Source: Enterobacter sp. kpr-6 (GTDB lineage: Bacteria; Pseudomonadota; Gammaproteobacteria; Enterobacterales; Enterobacteriaceae). Taken from it: a DNA stretch of 64,000 nt. A program made the position numbers and the translations under genes. Below, one piece after another: positions 20,459 through 31,900 of the stretch. How positions within the stretch are numbered: the stretch's first letter is position 1; every line of letters begins with the position of its first letter. The notes beneath the pieces were generated by a model. It did no database searches. It saw only the letters and a list, made by a program, of their open reading frames with translations, and was not told the origin of the DNA. The stretch covers positions 1 to 64,000 of the forward strand of contig NZ_FOYH01000001.1 of NCBI RefSeq assembly GCF_900116015.1, read 5' to 3'.

Positions 20459-21178
20459 ATGGAAGGCTGGCAGCGCGCTTTCGTTCTGCATAGTCGTCCC
20501 TGGAGCGAAACCAGCCTGATGCTGGACGTCTTCACGGAAGAGTCAGGTCGCGTGCGCCTTGTGGCTAAAGGCGCACGTTCCAAACGCTCCAGTCTCAAAG
20601 GCGCATTACAGCCTTTTACCCCCTTGCTGGTACGCTTTAGCGGCCGTGGTGAAGTCAAAACACTGCGCAGCGCTGAAGCCGTTTCGCTGGCGCTCCCCTT
20701 AAGCGGTATCACGCTCTACAGCGGTCTTTATATCAATGAACTGATTTCGCGCGTGCTGGAGCACGAGACGCGCTTTTCTGAGCTGTTCTTTGATTATCTT
20801 CACTGCATACAGGCGCTGGCGGGTGTGAGCGGATCGCCCGAACCGGTATTACGCCGCTTCGAGCTGGCCCTGCTTGGGCACTTAGGTTACGGCGTCGATT
20901 TTCTCAGCTGTGCCGGGAGCGGCGAGCCGGTGGAAGACAGCATGACCTATCGCTACCGTGAAGAAAAAGGCTTTATTGCCAGCGTGGTAATGGATAACCG
21001 CACCTTTACCGGACGCCATTTGCGCGCGCTCGCCGAGCGTCATTTTCCCGATCAGGATACGTTAAGAGCCGCGAAGCGCTTTACCCGCATGGCCTTAAAA
21101 CCGTATCTTGGCGGTAAGCCGCTAAAGAGTCGGGAGCTGTTTCGCCAGTTTGTGCCGAAGCGTGCCCCCTCACCCTAG
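20459..21178 (+). CDS. recO: DNA repair protein RecO
   Basis: RecO works with RecR and RecF to load RecA on SSB-covered single-stranded DNA. The 239-residue protein has the N-terminal OB fold (residues 1 to about 80: [20 protein letters not shown]) and a helical C-terminal domain. The body aligns along its length with E. coli RecO (242 residues). The last residues differ: after LFRQFVPKR the protein ends APSP, encoded by the start of a GC-rich palindromic repeat that also supplies the TAG stop. The final tail seems to have been replaced by the repeat. The ATG is at 20459. Confidence 0.97.
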   Translation: MEGWQRAFVLHSRPWSETSLMLDVFTEESGRVRLVAKGARSKRSSLKGALQPFTPLLVRFSGRGEVKTLRSAEAVSLALPLSGITLYSGLYINELISRVLEHETRFSELFFDYLHCIQALAGVSGSPEPVLRRFELALLGHLGYGVDFLSCAGSGEPVEDSMTYRYREEKGFIASVVMDNRTFTGRHLRALAERHFPDQDTLRAAKRFTRMALKPYLGGKPLKSRELFRQFVPKRAPSP

Positions 21179-21305
21179 CCCTCTCCCCGTGGGAGAGGGA
21201 ACCGATCGAGCGCGGGCTTGCCTTTCCCCTTCTCACGGGAAGAGGGCCGGGGTGAGGGGACTTGCCTTTCCCCCTCTCCCTTGGGGAGAGGGCAGGGGTG
21301 AGGGG
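21166..21305. repeat. REP-like palindromic element, locus 1 (compound)
   Basis: A GC-rich compound palindrome. It opens with CCCTCACCCTAGCCCTCT and its hairpin partner GGGAGAGGG, and closes with GGGAGAGGGCAGGGGTGAGGG. A second copy of the right arm (GAGGGCCGGGGTGAGGG) lies inside, and the segment CTTGCCTTTCCCC is repeated at about 21219 and 21261. The same family recurs at 37311, 52569 and 61661. It overlaps the 3' end of recO and lies upstream of pdxJ. Confidence 0.9.
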
Positions 21306-21338
21306 AAAAAATCATAAAACTAAGATCTGAGGATTGTC

Positions 21339-22069
21339 ATGGCTGAATTACTTTTAGGCGTCAATATCGATCACATCGCCACTCTGCGTAACGCGCGTGG
21401 CACGGCCTATCCTGACCCGGTGCAGGCGGCGTTTATTGCGGAGCAAGCCGGGGCGGATGGCATCACCGTGCACCTGCGCGAAGACCGTCGCCACATCACC
21501 GACCGCGACGTGAAAATCCTGCGTCAGACGCTCGATACCCGCATGAATCTCGAAATGGCTGTCACCGAAGAGATGCTGGCGATTGCGGTCGAAACCAAAC
21601 CGCATTTTTGCTGCCTGGTGCCGGAAAAGCGTCAGGAAGTGACCACCGAAGGCGGGCTTGACGTTGCCGGACAGCGCGACAAAATGCGCGACGCCTGCCA
21701 GCGTCTGGCTGACGCCGGGATCCTGGTCTCACTGTTCATTGACGCCGATGAAGCGCAAATCCAGGCCGCCGCCGATGTAGGTGCGCCCTATATCGAAATT
21801 CACACCGGTTGCTACGCTGATGCTAAAGACGAAGCCGCTCAGGCAAAAGAGCTGGCGCGCATTGCCAACGCCGCGACCTTTGCCGCAAGCCTCGGACTTA
21901 AAGTGAACGCGGGCCACGGTCTGACCTATCACAACGTCAAAGCGATTGCCGCACTGCCGGAAATGCACGAGCTGAATATCGGTCACGCCATTATTGGTCG
22001 TGCGGTGATGAGCGGCCTGAAAGAGGCGGTGAGCGAGATGAAACGTCTGATGCAGGAAGCGCGTCGGTA

Positions 22070-22070
<1 letters not shown>
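21339..22070 (+). CDS. pdxJ: Pyridoxine 5'-phosphate synthase
   Basis: PdxJ condenses 1-deoxy-D-xylulose 5-phosphate with 3-amino-2-oxopropyl phosphate to make pyridoxine 5'-phosphate, the last ring-forming step of vitamin B6 synthesis. The 243-residue TIM barrel equals the E. coli length. Conserved segments include [27 protein letters not shown] and the phosphate-binding [10 protein letters not shown]. The ATG at 21339 follows the repeat element by 33 bases, with GAGG upstream. Its stop overlaps the acpS start (TAATG). Confidence 0.98.
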
Positions 22071-22752
<682 letters not shown>

Positions 22753-22763
22753 TCATTCCCTGT

Positions 22764-23612
22764 TCAGACCAGTTTTTTTACCAGTTGCTCGCTGTTGCGG
22801 ATCCGCTCCGGCGCGTGCTCCAGATCCTGCTGCACCAGGGCCATAAACAGCAAATCAGTGAGCATCATCTGGGCGCTGGTGGAGGACATCGCCGCACTGC
22901 GCGTCGCCTGTTCTTCAGCGATGGTGTACAAACAATGGCTGGCCCGCTGTTGCAGCATATTGGGCGTAAACCCGGTGATCGCGAGGATCTTCCCGCCCAC
23001 GCGGAAGGTTTCGTCTGCCGCCAGATTGATTTCGCGCCGCTCACCGGAATAAGAGATGGCCAGCAGCACATCGGCGGGATCCATCGCCTGCACGGTAGCG
23101 AGCAGGGCGTGCATATCCAGTTCCACTACCGCATTAAAGCCAATCTTCATCAGCTTCCAGCCAAAATTGCGTGCCACCAGCCCCGAAGCGCCGATCCCGG
23201 TCAGAATGATGCGCCGCGCATCGCGCAGTAACAGCACGCTCTCGCGCAGTTTATCTTCCGTATTCACATCAAGGGTCGCGTGCATCGCGCTGACATTATC
23301 CTTAATGAGCTTTTCCCCCACGATACGCAGCGAATCATTCGCGCAAATCTGATTATGCAGCGGCGCGGTATGGGGATTTTTATCGCTGGCCAGCGCTTCG
23401 CTGATCGCCAGCTTCAGCGCCGGAAAACCTTTAAAACCCAGTTTCTGGGAAAATTTCACCACGCTCGACTGGCTGACGCCAGCTTCGCTTGCCAGTTGCT
23501 GCGAACTGAGATGGCGGGCGACATCCGGCTGTGCCAGTAAAAAGTCCGCCAGTTTTCTATCGCTCTGCGCAAGTCCGGGGTAGCGCTGACGAATGCGCAT
23601 CAAACAGTTCAT
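22764..23612 (-). CDS. yfhH: MurR/RpiR-family transcriptional regulator YfhH
   Basis: A 282-residue regulator with an N-terminal helix-turn-helix of the RpiR type (LSSQQLASEAGVSQSSVVKFSQKLGFKGFPALK, written here only by its ends as residues 34-66) and a C-terminal SIS sugar-phosphate domain from about 125 (ILTGIGASGLVARNF). The ATG at 23612 (MNCLMRIRQRYPGLAQ) matches E. coli YfhH and has GGGAG upstream; 54 further upstream codons are open but unconvincing. In E. coli it has no obvious target next door. Here it is divergent from an N-acetylmuramate 6-phosphate etherase and a PTS permease, which makes it their likely regulator, with MurNAc 6-phosphate as a plausible ligand. Confidence 0.93.
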   Translation of the reverse strand: MNCLMRIRQRYPGLAQSDRKLADFLLAQPDVARHLSSQQLASEAGVSQSSVVKFSQKLGFKGFPALKLAISEALASDKNPHTAPLHNQICANDSLRIVGEKLIKDNVSAMHATLDVNTEDKLRESVLLLRDARRIILTGIGASGLVARNFGWKLMKIGFNAVVELDMHALLATVQAMDPADVLLAISYSGERREINLAADETFRVGGKILAITGFTPNMLQQRASHCLYTIAEEQATRSAAMSSTSAQMMLTDLLFMALVQQDLEHAPERIRNSEQLVKKLV

Positions 23613-23730
23613 GGGTTCTCCCAGGCCAAAATGTGACAACGATTGCAAAAACACATTCTGCTCGCATGAATGAATATTATATTCCATTATCGGGCAGTTA
23701 GGATGAATTAAAAATTCTTGAGGACTTATT
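23613..23730. promoter_or_regulatory. yfhH-murQ divergent control region with palindrome
   Basis: A palindrome GAATAT-T-ATATTC at 23672-23684 sits in the middle of the 118-base divergent region; its flanks give TGAATATTATATTCCA, reminiscent of RpiR-family operators. A CRP-like half site TGTGA at 23632-23636, with the weak partner TTGCA six bases on, may add catabolite control. The murQ ribosome site is TTGAGGAC near 23719. Confidence 0.5.
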
Positions 23731-24624
23731 ATGAATCTTGGTGCACTTATTTCAGAAACGCGTAATTCCGACACGATGGATCTCGATGCTTTATCGACAA
23801 TCGAGCTGGTTACCCGTTTTAATCAACAGGATACGCTGGTCGCCCTTGCAGTGAAAGAGACATTGCCGGAAGTTGCCAGAGCGGTTGATGCAGCGGCAAC
23901 AGCGCTGCGAGCGGGCGGACGCATTATCTATATGGGCGCAGGCACCAGCGGGCGACTGGGCGTACTGGACGCCTCTGAATGCCCGCCGACGTTTGGCGTA
24001 CCTCACGGTCTGGTGGTTGGGCTTATCGCAGGCGGCCCTGGCGCGCTGTTAAAAGCGGTCGAAGGGGCGGAAGACAACCCGCAACTGGGCGAAGAGGATC
24101 TCCACGCGCTTAACCTGACCAAAGACGATCTGGTCGTCGGCCTTGCCGCTTCTGGCCGCACGCCTTACGTCATTGGCGGGCTGCAATACGCCAGAAAAAG
24201 GGGCTGTACCACGGTCGCTATCTCCTGCAACCCCGGTTCACCGATTGCGCAGAACGCGGATATCGCCATCTCGCCGGTCGTCGGGCCAGAGGCGCTCACC
24301 GGCTCCACCCGCCTGAAATCCGGCACCGCGCAAAAGCTGGTGCTCAACATGATCTCCACCGGCGCAATGGTCAAGTTTGGCAAGGTCTACCAGAATCTGA
24401 TGGTCGATATGAAAGCCACCAACGTTAAGCTGGTGGATCGCGCCTGCCGCATGGTGGTCGAAGCGACCGGGGCCGATCGCGCACAGGCGGAAGCTGTACT
24501 CAAACAGACCGACTTTGACGTCAAACCCGCCATTCTGATGATCCTCTCCGGGCTTGATGCCGCATCCGCACGGGCAAAACTTACTGCTCACCAGGGTTTT
24601 TTACGGGCTGCTTTAGAAAACTAA
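23731..24624 (+). CDS. murQ: N-acetylmuramic acid 6-phosphate etherase
   Basis: MurQ cleaves the lactyl ether of MurNAc 6-phosphate to give GlcNAc 6-phosphate and D-lactate, feeding recovered cell-wall sugar into amino-sugar metabolism. The 297-residue SIS-domain protein keeps the catalytic glutamates E83 (DASECPPTF) and E114 (EGAEDN), the phosphate-binding GAGTSGRLG and the SGRTPYV loop. In E. coli murQ sits elsewhere, with murP and murR; here it lies between yfhH and pgpC. A PTS permease gene follows after 10 bases. Confidence 0.95.
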   Translation: MNLGALISETRNSDTMDLDALSTIELVTRFNQQDTLVALAVKETLPEVARAVDAAATALRAGGRIIYMGAGTSGRLGVLDASECPPTFGVPHGLVVGLIAGGPGALLKAVEGAEDNPQLGEEDLHALNLTKDDLVVGLAASGRTPYVIGGLQYARKRGCTTVAISCNPGSPIAQNADIAISPVVGPEALTGSTRLKSGTAQKLVLNMISTGAMVKFGKVYQNLMVDMKATNVKLVDRACRMVVEATGADRAQAEAVLKQTDFDVKPAILMILSGLDAASARAKLTAHQGFLRAALEN

Positions 24625-24634
24625 CGAGGCGTGT

Positions 24635-25996
24635 ATGGACAAAACAACGGCGCTTGCCAGCGACATTTTGCTGGGCATCGGCGGGCAGGAGAACATTCTG
24701 CGGCTGGAAAACTGCATGACGCGCGTGCGTGTAGAAGTGCGTGATGAACAACGGTTGGATATTGCTGCCCTGAAAAAACTGCCCGGCGTCAGCGGGTATG
24801 TGAAGCAGGGCGAGCAGCACCAGCTTATTGTCGGCCCCGGCAAGGCGGCACAGGTGGTGGACGCCATGAAATCCCTCATCGGCGGCGGGGCAGCGGCGGC
24901 GTTTGACGATATTGAACACAATAAAGCGCAGGCAAAAAGCCGCTACAAAGCGCCAATGAGCGACGCGCTGCGGATGCTCGCCAACGTCTTTATTCCGCTG
25001 ATCCCGGCGTTTATAGCCTCGGGTCTCATCACCGGCATTATAAATATTCTTAAACGCCCGGATATCGTCGGTGATTTCGCCACCCACTATCCCAATATGC
25101 TCGGCCTGCTGGGGATTTTCGGCAGCGCCGTGTTTGCGATCATGAATATCCTCGTCGGCGTGAATACCGCGAAGGTATTCGGCGGCTCGCTGGCGATGGG
25201 CGGCGTGATGGCGGGGATTTTATCCAGCCCGCAACTTGCGCAGATCACTCTGTTTGGTGAAGCCCTGCAACCCGGTCGCGGCGGGGTCATTGCGGTACTG
25301 CTGGTGGTCGCGCTGATGTGCTGGATAGAAAAACGGTTTCGCACGCTGCTGCCGGGATCGCTTGAGCTGATCCTTAATCCGCTGCTGACCACGCTGATTA
25401 CCGGCACGATTGCCATTGTCGTCCTGCAACCGCTGGGCGGGGTTATCTCAGAGGGCATCGCGCACGGCGCGTCATGGGCTATCGATCGCGGTGGTTTTCT
25501 GGTGGGCGCGGTCATGGCGGGCACGTTCCTGCCGCTGGTGTTGACCGGGTTGCATCAGGGGCTGGTGCCGATTCATGTTGAACTGGTGCAGGCGCACGGT
25601 TTTAACGCGCTGCTGCCGATACTGTCGATGGCCGGCGTCGGCCAGGTCGGCGCGGCGATTGCCGTTCTGATGAAAACCCGCAACGCCCGGCTGAAAAAAC
25701 TGATTAAAGGCGCGCTGCCGGTCGGATTACTGGGCATAGGTGAGCCGCTGATTTTCGGCGTCACCCTGCCGTTGGGCAAGCCGTTTCTGGGGGCGTGTCT
25801 GGGCGGTGCCGTCGGCGGGGCGCTCATCAGCTACTGGAAAGTGGCCACGGTGATCACCTTCGGGATTTCCGGTTTACCGCTGGCATTAACGATTGTGACC
25901 GGAAAAGTCATGCTCTATCTGTTAGGCTATTTATTAGCGGTCATTGCCGGGTTCCTGTTTACCTGGCTTATGGGGTTCAACGATCCAGAGGAGTAA
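24635..25996 (+). CDS. PTS EIIBC permease, MurP-like (N-acetylmuramate type)
   Basis: A 453-residue membrane permease of the glucose/sucrose PTS class. The N-terminal EIIB domain (1 to about 85) carries the phosphocysteine C27 in ENCMTRVRV. The EIIC domain (from about 105) has about ten membrane segments, a VNTAKVFGGS loop and the substrate-site motif GIGEPLIFGVTLP. There is no EIIA domain, so phosphate would come from a separate EIIA such as Crr, as for MurP. The tight link to murQ supports MurNAc (uptake as MurNAc 6-phosphate). It is somewhat shorter than E. coli MurP and diverged from it, so a related substrate is possible. Confidence 0.85.
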   Translation: MDKTTALASDILLGIGGQENILRLENCMTRVRVEVRDEQRLDIAALKKLPGVSGYVKQGEQHQLIVGPGKAAQVVDAMKSLIGGGAAAAFDDIEHNKAQAKSRYKAPMSDALRMLANVFIPLIPAFIASGLITGIINILKRPDIVGDFATHYPNMLGLLGIFGSAVFAIMNILVGVNTAKVFGGSLAMGGVMAGILSSPQLAQITLFGEALQPGRGGVIAVLLVVALMCWIEKRFRTLLPGSLELILNPLLTTLITGTIAIVVLQPLGGVISEGIAHGASWAIDRGGFLVGAVMAGTFLPLVLTGLHQGLVPIHVELVQAHGFNALLPILSMAGVGQVGAAIAVLMKTRNARLKKLIKGALPVGLLGIGEPLIFGVTLPLGKPFLGACLGGAVGGALISYWKVATVITFGISGLPLALTIVTGKVMLYLLGYLLAVIAGFLFTWLMGFNDPEE

Positions 25997-25999
25997 GGT

Positions 26000-26632
26000 T
26001 TGGCTAACGAGCGTCGTGTTGTCTTTTTTGATCTTGATGGAACACTCCATCAGCAGGATATGTTCGGTACTTTCCTGCGTTACGTGTTACGTCATCAGCC
26101 ATTGAATGCACTGCTCGTCCTGCCGTTGCTTCCCGTCATCGGCGGCGCGTTACTGATTAAAGGGCGCGCCGCACGCTGGCCAATGAGTCTCCTGCTCTGG
26201 GCCTGCACCTGGGGTCACAGCGAAGCGCATCTCAAAGCGCTGGAGAAGAAGTTTGTGGCCTGGTTCCGCAGCCGGGTGACCGCCTTCCCGGTGGTGCAGG
26301 ATCGGCTGACCAACTACCTGGCGGCCTCTGACGCCGACATCTGGCTGATCACCGGTTCACCGCAGCCACTGGTTGAGCAGGTCTATTTTGATACTCCGTG
26401 GCTGCCCCGCGTCAATCTTATCGCCAGCCAGATCCACCGTCGCTACGGCGGCTGGGTGCTCACCATGCGCTGCCTCGGCCACGAAAAAGTGGTGCAACTG
26501 GAGCGCAAAATCGGCACTCCGTTGCGTCTCTACAGCGGCTACAGCGACAGTAAGCAGGATAACCCGCTGCTCTATTTCTGCCAGCACCGCTGGCGCGTTA
26601 CCCCGCGCGGCGAACTTCAGCAACTGGAATAA
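26000..26632 (+). CDS. pgpC: Phosphatidylglycerophosphatase C
   Basis: PgpC (YfhB) is one of three enzymes that dephosphorylate phosphatidylglycerophosphate to phosphatidylglycerol. The 210 residues show the HAD-type motif I FFDLDGTL near residue 9, a hydrophobic membrane stretch (about 35-55, PLNALLVLPLLPVIGGALLI) and motif II LITGSPQPL. The start is a TTG at 26000, because it gives MANERRVVFFDLDG, aligned with the E. coli N-terminus, and AGAGGAG lies upstream. The gene begins three bases after the PTS stop, so it can be read from the murQ operon. Confidence 0.92.
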   Translation: MANERRVVFFDLDGTLHQQDMFGTFLRYVLRHQPLNALLVLPLLPVIGGALLIKGRAARWPMSLLLWACTWGHSEAHLKALEKKFVAWFRSRVTAFPVVQDRLTNYLAASDADIWLITGSPQPLVEQVYFDTPWLPRVNLIASQIHRRYGGWVLTMRCLGHEKVVQLERKIGTPLRLYSGYSDSKQDNPLLYFCQHRWRVTPRGELQQLE

Positions 26633-26669
26633 TGCCGGGTACCGGGTATAATGCGCCCCGCTTTTATAA

Positions 26670-27181
<512 letters not shown>

Positions 27182-27192
<11 letters not shown>

Positions 27193-28732
27193 TGTCCGGG
27201 TCTAAGGGAAACAAAAAATTGGGCCGCGCCAGCGCGTCCTGCGGTGCAAAGGCGCTGAAGGGCAGGATGCGGGGCGATGCCGCGGGTTGATCCAGTTCAT
27301 CCGGCGCGACCACCGGATAGCTCTGCGCCAGACGTAACGCCTGCGCCGCGTTTTTTTCCTTCTCCGCCAGATATCCCACCAGGCTTATCTGATACTTACG
27401 GATATTTTCCACATAAGCGTAGGCTTCATGGCCGCGCGCGTAGCCGTAGGTCAGCTTGCTGTACCAGGGCTTCTGGCTGAGCATAGGCAGCCGCTGTTTT
27501 ACATCTGACCAGCTATCCGGGTTGCCTTTGGTTTTGGCGGTCAGCGCCCGCGCGTCGAGCATATGCGCATAGCCCATATTGTAGGCTGCCAGCGCAAACC
27601 AGATCCGTTCCTCTTCCGGCACGGTCTCCGGCACTTTTTCCATCATATCCTGCAAGTAGCGCGCGCCGCCGCTGATGCTCTGCTCCGCATCGGTGCGATC
27701 GCTCAGGCCCAGACTTTGCGCGGTATTGCGGGTCAGCATCATCAGCCCGCGCACCCCGGTTGGCGATGTCGCCTGGGTATCCCAGTGAGATTCCTGATAC
27801 GAGATCGCCGCCAGCAAACGCCAGTCGATCGCCTCGGCATACTTCTCAAACAGTGGTTGCAGATCGGGTAACACGTTGTCTACCGCCCGCAGGAAGGAGC
27901 GCGTATCGACATAATCAAACCCGTCGCCGTGGCCGAGATATTTCTCTTCCAGACGCGCCAGCGTGCCGTCTTCATTGATATCGTTGAAGAAATCGAGCAT
28001 CGCGGCCGACAGGGTGTTATCGCTGTCTTTCTGTGTAAACCAGGTGACGGGCTGCTCGTCGGAGATATCCAGCGCCACCGCCAGCTCCGGGTGAACACGC
28101 TGAAACAGGCTAATCGCCACGGAATCGGCAATGGTGTAGGGGAGTTTTCCCTCGGCCACCAGCCCAAGAAGCGCATTGGTGCCGAGCTTTTCATCTACCT
28201 TCCAGCCCAAATCGGGATACTTTTTTTCTTTCAGCAGACGCAGATCGTCGATAGCCACATGGCCGGGCGCGACGGTTAATTGCGAGGCATCGACCGTGGC
28301 CAGCGTACGCGGGCGGTAGCTGCCGACGCGGTAGACCAGTTGTTGTGAGACAGAGTAGTAAATGGGGCCAGCCTGATAATGACGGACGCGCTCGCTGTTA
28401 TAGACCAGACCGGCGGCCAGCATATCGGCGTTGTCATGATCGAGATCGTCGAACAACTGGCTGATGTTCTGGCGGACGGTGATTTTAAGCGTGACGCCGA
28501 GGTAATCCGCGAAGTGCCGGGCCAGTTCGTAATCGAGACCGTAAGGCTTGCCATCCACCGAAGACAGGGTGAGCGGCGAGGCGATGGTGCTGACGCGCAG
28601 TTCTCCGCGCGCCTGAATGGCGGCGATGCGGTTTTCGGCTTTACCGAACCAGGGAACAGAAGGCCATAAGGCCGCTGCCAGCAGCAGGGTGACAATGCCG
28701 ATAAGCAGATAATTAAGCTTTAATTTTTTCAA
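27182..28732 (-). CDS. mltF: Membrane-bound lytic murein transglycosylase F
   Basis: MltF cleaves the MurNAc-GlcNAc bond of peptidoglycan, leaving 1,6-anhydroMurNAc ends. The 516-residue protein has an N-terminal signal/anchor ([20 protein letters not shown]). A periplasmic binding-protein-like regulatory domain (about 43-270) follows, then a goose-lysozyme-like SLT domain (about 290-480). The catalytic glutamate is E314 in SYQESHWD, and GLMMLT and AAYNMGYAH are typical SLT motifs. It is convergent with tadA and divergent from purL. Confidence 0.96.
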
Positions 28733-28897
28733 TTAGTTAATTCTCTGCGTCGTGCGGGGCCTCAGCCTGTGATTGCCATAACTACGATAAATGTCTGCCA
28801 TTGGTTGAGCGGCATTTTGCTTAACAATAAGATAGTTGGCAACCAATTAGAGAGACAGGTCCCATCAATTAAGAAAATATGAGCTGATTTTATTTCC

Positions 28898-28936
28898 ACG
28901 CAAACGGTTTCGTCGGCGCTCAGGATTCTCTATAAT
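28898..28936 (+). promoter_or_regulatory. purL promoter with PurR operator
   Basis: ACGCAAACGGTTTCGT at 28898-28913 matches the PurR palindrome ACGCAAACGTTTGCGT at 14 of 16 bases. A perfect -10, TATAAT, lies at 28931-28936. The box covers the -35 region (TTTCGT, 17-base spacer), so PurR with bound purine should block transcription. Confidence 0.88.
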
Positions 28937-28998
28937 GACGCCCGTTTTCCCCCTTGCGCACACTTAACGCGTCGCGACGCTCTAAAGACGAGAGACTT

Positions 28999-31900
28999 AT
29001 GATGGAAATTCTGCGTGGTTCGCCTGCCCTGTCTGCCTTCCGTATCAACAAATTGCTGGCACGTTTTCAGGCGGCTGACCTGCCTGTAAGCAACATTTAC
29101 GCTGAGTATGTCCATTTTGCTGACCTGAAAGACGGTTTAAACGACGAAGAGAGTACGCGACTGGCGCGTCTGCTGAAGTACGGTCCGAATCTCAGCAGCC
29201 ACACCCCGGCAGGCAAACTTCTGCTTGTGACCCCGCGTCCCGGTACCATCTCCCCGTGGTCTTCCAAAGCCACTGATATCGCTCATAACTGTGACCTGGC
29301 GAAAGTGAATCGCCTGGAGCGCGGTGTGGCGTATTACGTCGAAGCGTCCACGCTGACGGATGAACAGTGGCAGCGCGTTGCCGCAGAGCTTCACGACCGC
29401 ATGATGGAAAGCGTATTTTTCTCAACCGACGAGGCCGAATGCCTGTTTGCGCATCATCAGCCAACGCCTGTCACCAGCGTTGACGTGCAGGGGCAGGGCC
29501 GTCAGGCGCTTATCGACGCCAACCTGCGTCTGGGCCTGGCGCTTGCAGAAGACGAAATTGACTATCTGTTCGATGCCTTTACCCGTCTGGGCCGCAACCC
29601 GAACGACATCGAGCTTTATATGTTTGCGCAGGCCAACTCCGAGCACTGCCGCCACAAAATTTTTAACGCCGACTGGGTGATCGACGGCGAACAGCAGCCG
29701 AAGTCGCTGTTTAAAATGATCAAGAACACCTTTGCCCAGACCCCGGATCACGTGCTGTCCGCGTATAAAGACAACGCCGCCGTGATGGAAGGTTCAGAGG
29801 TGGGGCGTTTTTACGCCAGCCATAAAGAAGGGCGTTACGATTTCCATCAGGAGCCGACCCACATCCTGATGAAAGTGGAAACCCACAACCACCCGACGGC
29901 GATTTCTCCGTGGCCGGGTGCGGCGACCGGTTCCGGCGGTGAGATCCGTGATGAAGGTGCAACCGGACGCGGCGCGAAGCCGAAAGCCGGTCTGGTCGGT
30001 TTCTCCGTCTCCAACCTGCGCATTCCAGGCTTTGAACAGCCGTGGGAAGAAGATTTCGGCAAGCCGGATCGCATCGTCACCGCGCTGGATATCATGACCG
30101 ACGGCCCGCTCGGCGGCGCGGCGTTTAACAACGAATTTGGTCGCCCGGCGCTGAACGGCTATTTCCGTACCTATGAAGAAAAAGTAAACAGCCATAACGG
30201 TGAAGAGCTGCGCGGCTACCACAAGCCGATCATGCTGGCTGGCGGCATCGGCAACGTCCGCGCCGATCACGTGCAGAAAGGCGAGATCGTTGTTGGCGCG
30301 AAGCTGATCGTACTCGGCGGCCCGGCGATGAATATCGGTCTGGGCGGCGGGGCGGCGTCATCAATGGCGTCCGGCCAGTCTGACGCGGATCTCGATTTCG
30401 CCTCCGTCCAGCGCGATAACCCGGAAATGGAGCGCCGTTGCCAGGAAGTGATCGACCGCTGCTGGCAGCTTGGCGAGGCTAACCCGATTCTGTTTATTCA
30501 CGACGTCGGCGCGGGCGGTTTATCTAACGCCATGCCGGAACTGGTGAGTGACGGCGGGCGCGGCGGGCGTTTCGACCTGCGTAAAATCCTCAGCGACGAG
30601 CCGGGCATGAGCCCGCTGGAAATCTGGTGTAACGAATCTCAGGAACGTTACGTGCTGGCAGTTGCCGCTGACCAGCTGCCGCTGTTTGATGAACTGTGCC
30701 GCCGCGAGCGCGCACCGTATGCGGTGATCGGGGATGCCACCGAAGAACAACATTTAAGCCTGAGCGACAGCCATTTTGACAACCAGCCGATCGATCTGCC
30801 GCTGGACGTGCTGCTGGGCAAAACGCCAAAAATGACCCGCGATGTAGAAACGCGCAAAGCCGCAGGCGAGGCGATTGACCGTCAGGCGATCACCGTTGCT
30901 GACGCGGTCAACCGCGTGCTGCATCTCCCGGCAGTGGCTGAAAAAACCTTCCTCGTCACCATCGGTGACCGCACGGTGACCGGCATGGTCGCCCGCGATC
31001 AGATGGTCGGCCCGTGGCAGATCCCGGTGGCGAACTGCGCGGTGACCACCGCCAGCCTCGATAGCTACTACGGTGAAGCGATGTCGCTGGGTGAACGCGC
31101 GCCGGTGGCGCTGCTGGACTTCGCGGCTTCCGCCCGTCTTGCGGTCGGTGAAGCGCTGACCAACATCGCCGCCACGCAGATTGGCGATATCAAGCGCATT
31201 AAACTCTCCGCTAACTGGATGGCGGCGGCAGGGCACCCTGGCGAAGATGCCGGTCTGTATGAAGCGGTGAAAGCGGTGGGCGAAGAGCTGTGTCCGGCGC
31301 TCGGCCTGACGATCCCGGTCGGCAAAGATTCCATGTCGATGAAAACCCGCTGGCAGGAAGGCCACGAGCAGCGCGAAATGACTTCGCCGCTGTCGCTGGT
31401 GATTACCGCCTTTGCCCGCGTGGAAGATGTGCGCCAGACCATCACCCCGCAACTCTCTACAGATGACAACGCCCTGCTGTTGATTGATTTGGGTAAAGGC
31501 CATAACGCGCTCGGCGCAACGGCGCTGACCCAGGTTTACCGTCAGCTTGGCGACAAACCGGCAGACGTGCGTGATGTGGCGCAGTTGAAAGGTTTCTATG
31601 ATGCGATTCAGGCGCTGGTGGCAGCACGTCAACTGCTGGCCTACCACGACCGTTCCGATGGCGGCCTGCTGGTGACGCTGGCAGAGATGGCCTTCACCGG
31701 TCACTGCGGCGTGGAAGCGGATATTGCGACCCTCGGCGACGATCGCCTGGCCGCGCTGTTTAACGAAGAGCTGGGCGCGGTGATTCAGGTGCGTGCGGCG
31801 GATCGTGAAGCGGTGGAAAATATCCTCAGCGCGCACGGACTGGCGGATTGCGTTCACTATCTGGGTAAAGCCGTCGCGGGCGATCGCTTTGTGATTGAAG

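Noticed and set aside
21166-21305. The repeated palindromes as a CRISPR array
   Set aside because: Units are of unequal length, spacing is irregular, the copies are scattered at single intergenic sites and no cas gene is present.
26000-26002. TTG start of pgpC as evidence for a truncated gene
   Set aside because: The N-terminus aligns with E. coli PgpC from this codon and a ribosome site is present, so the gene looks intact.
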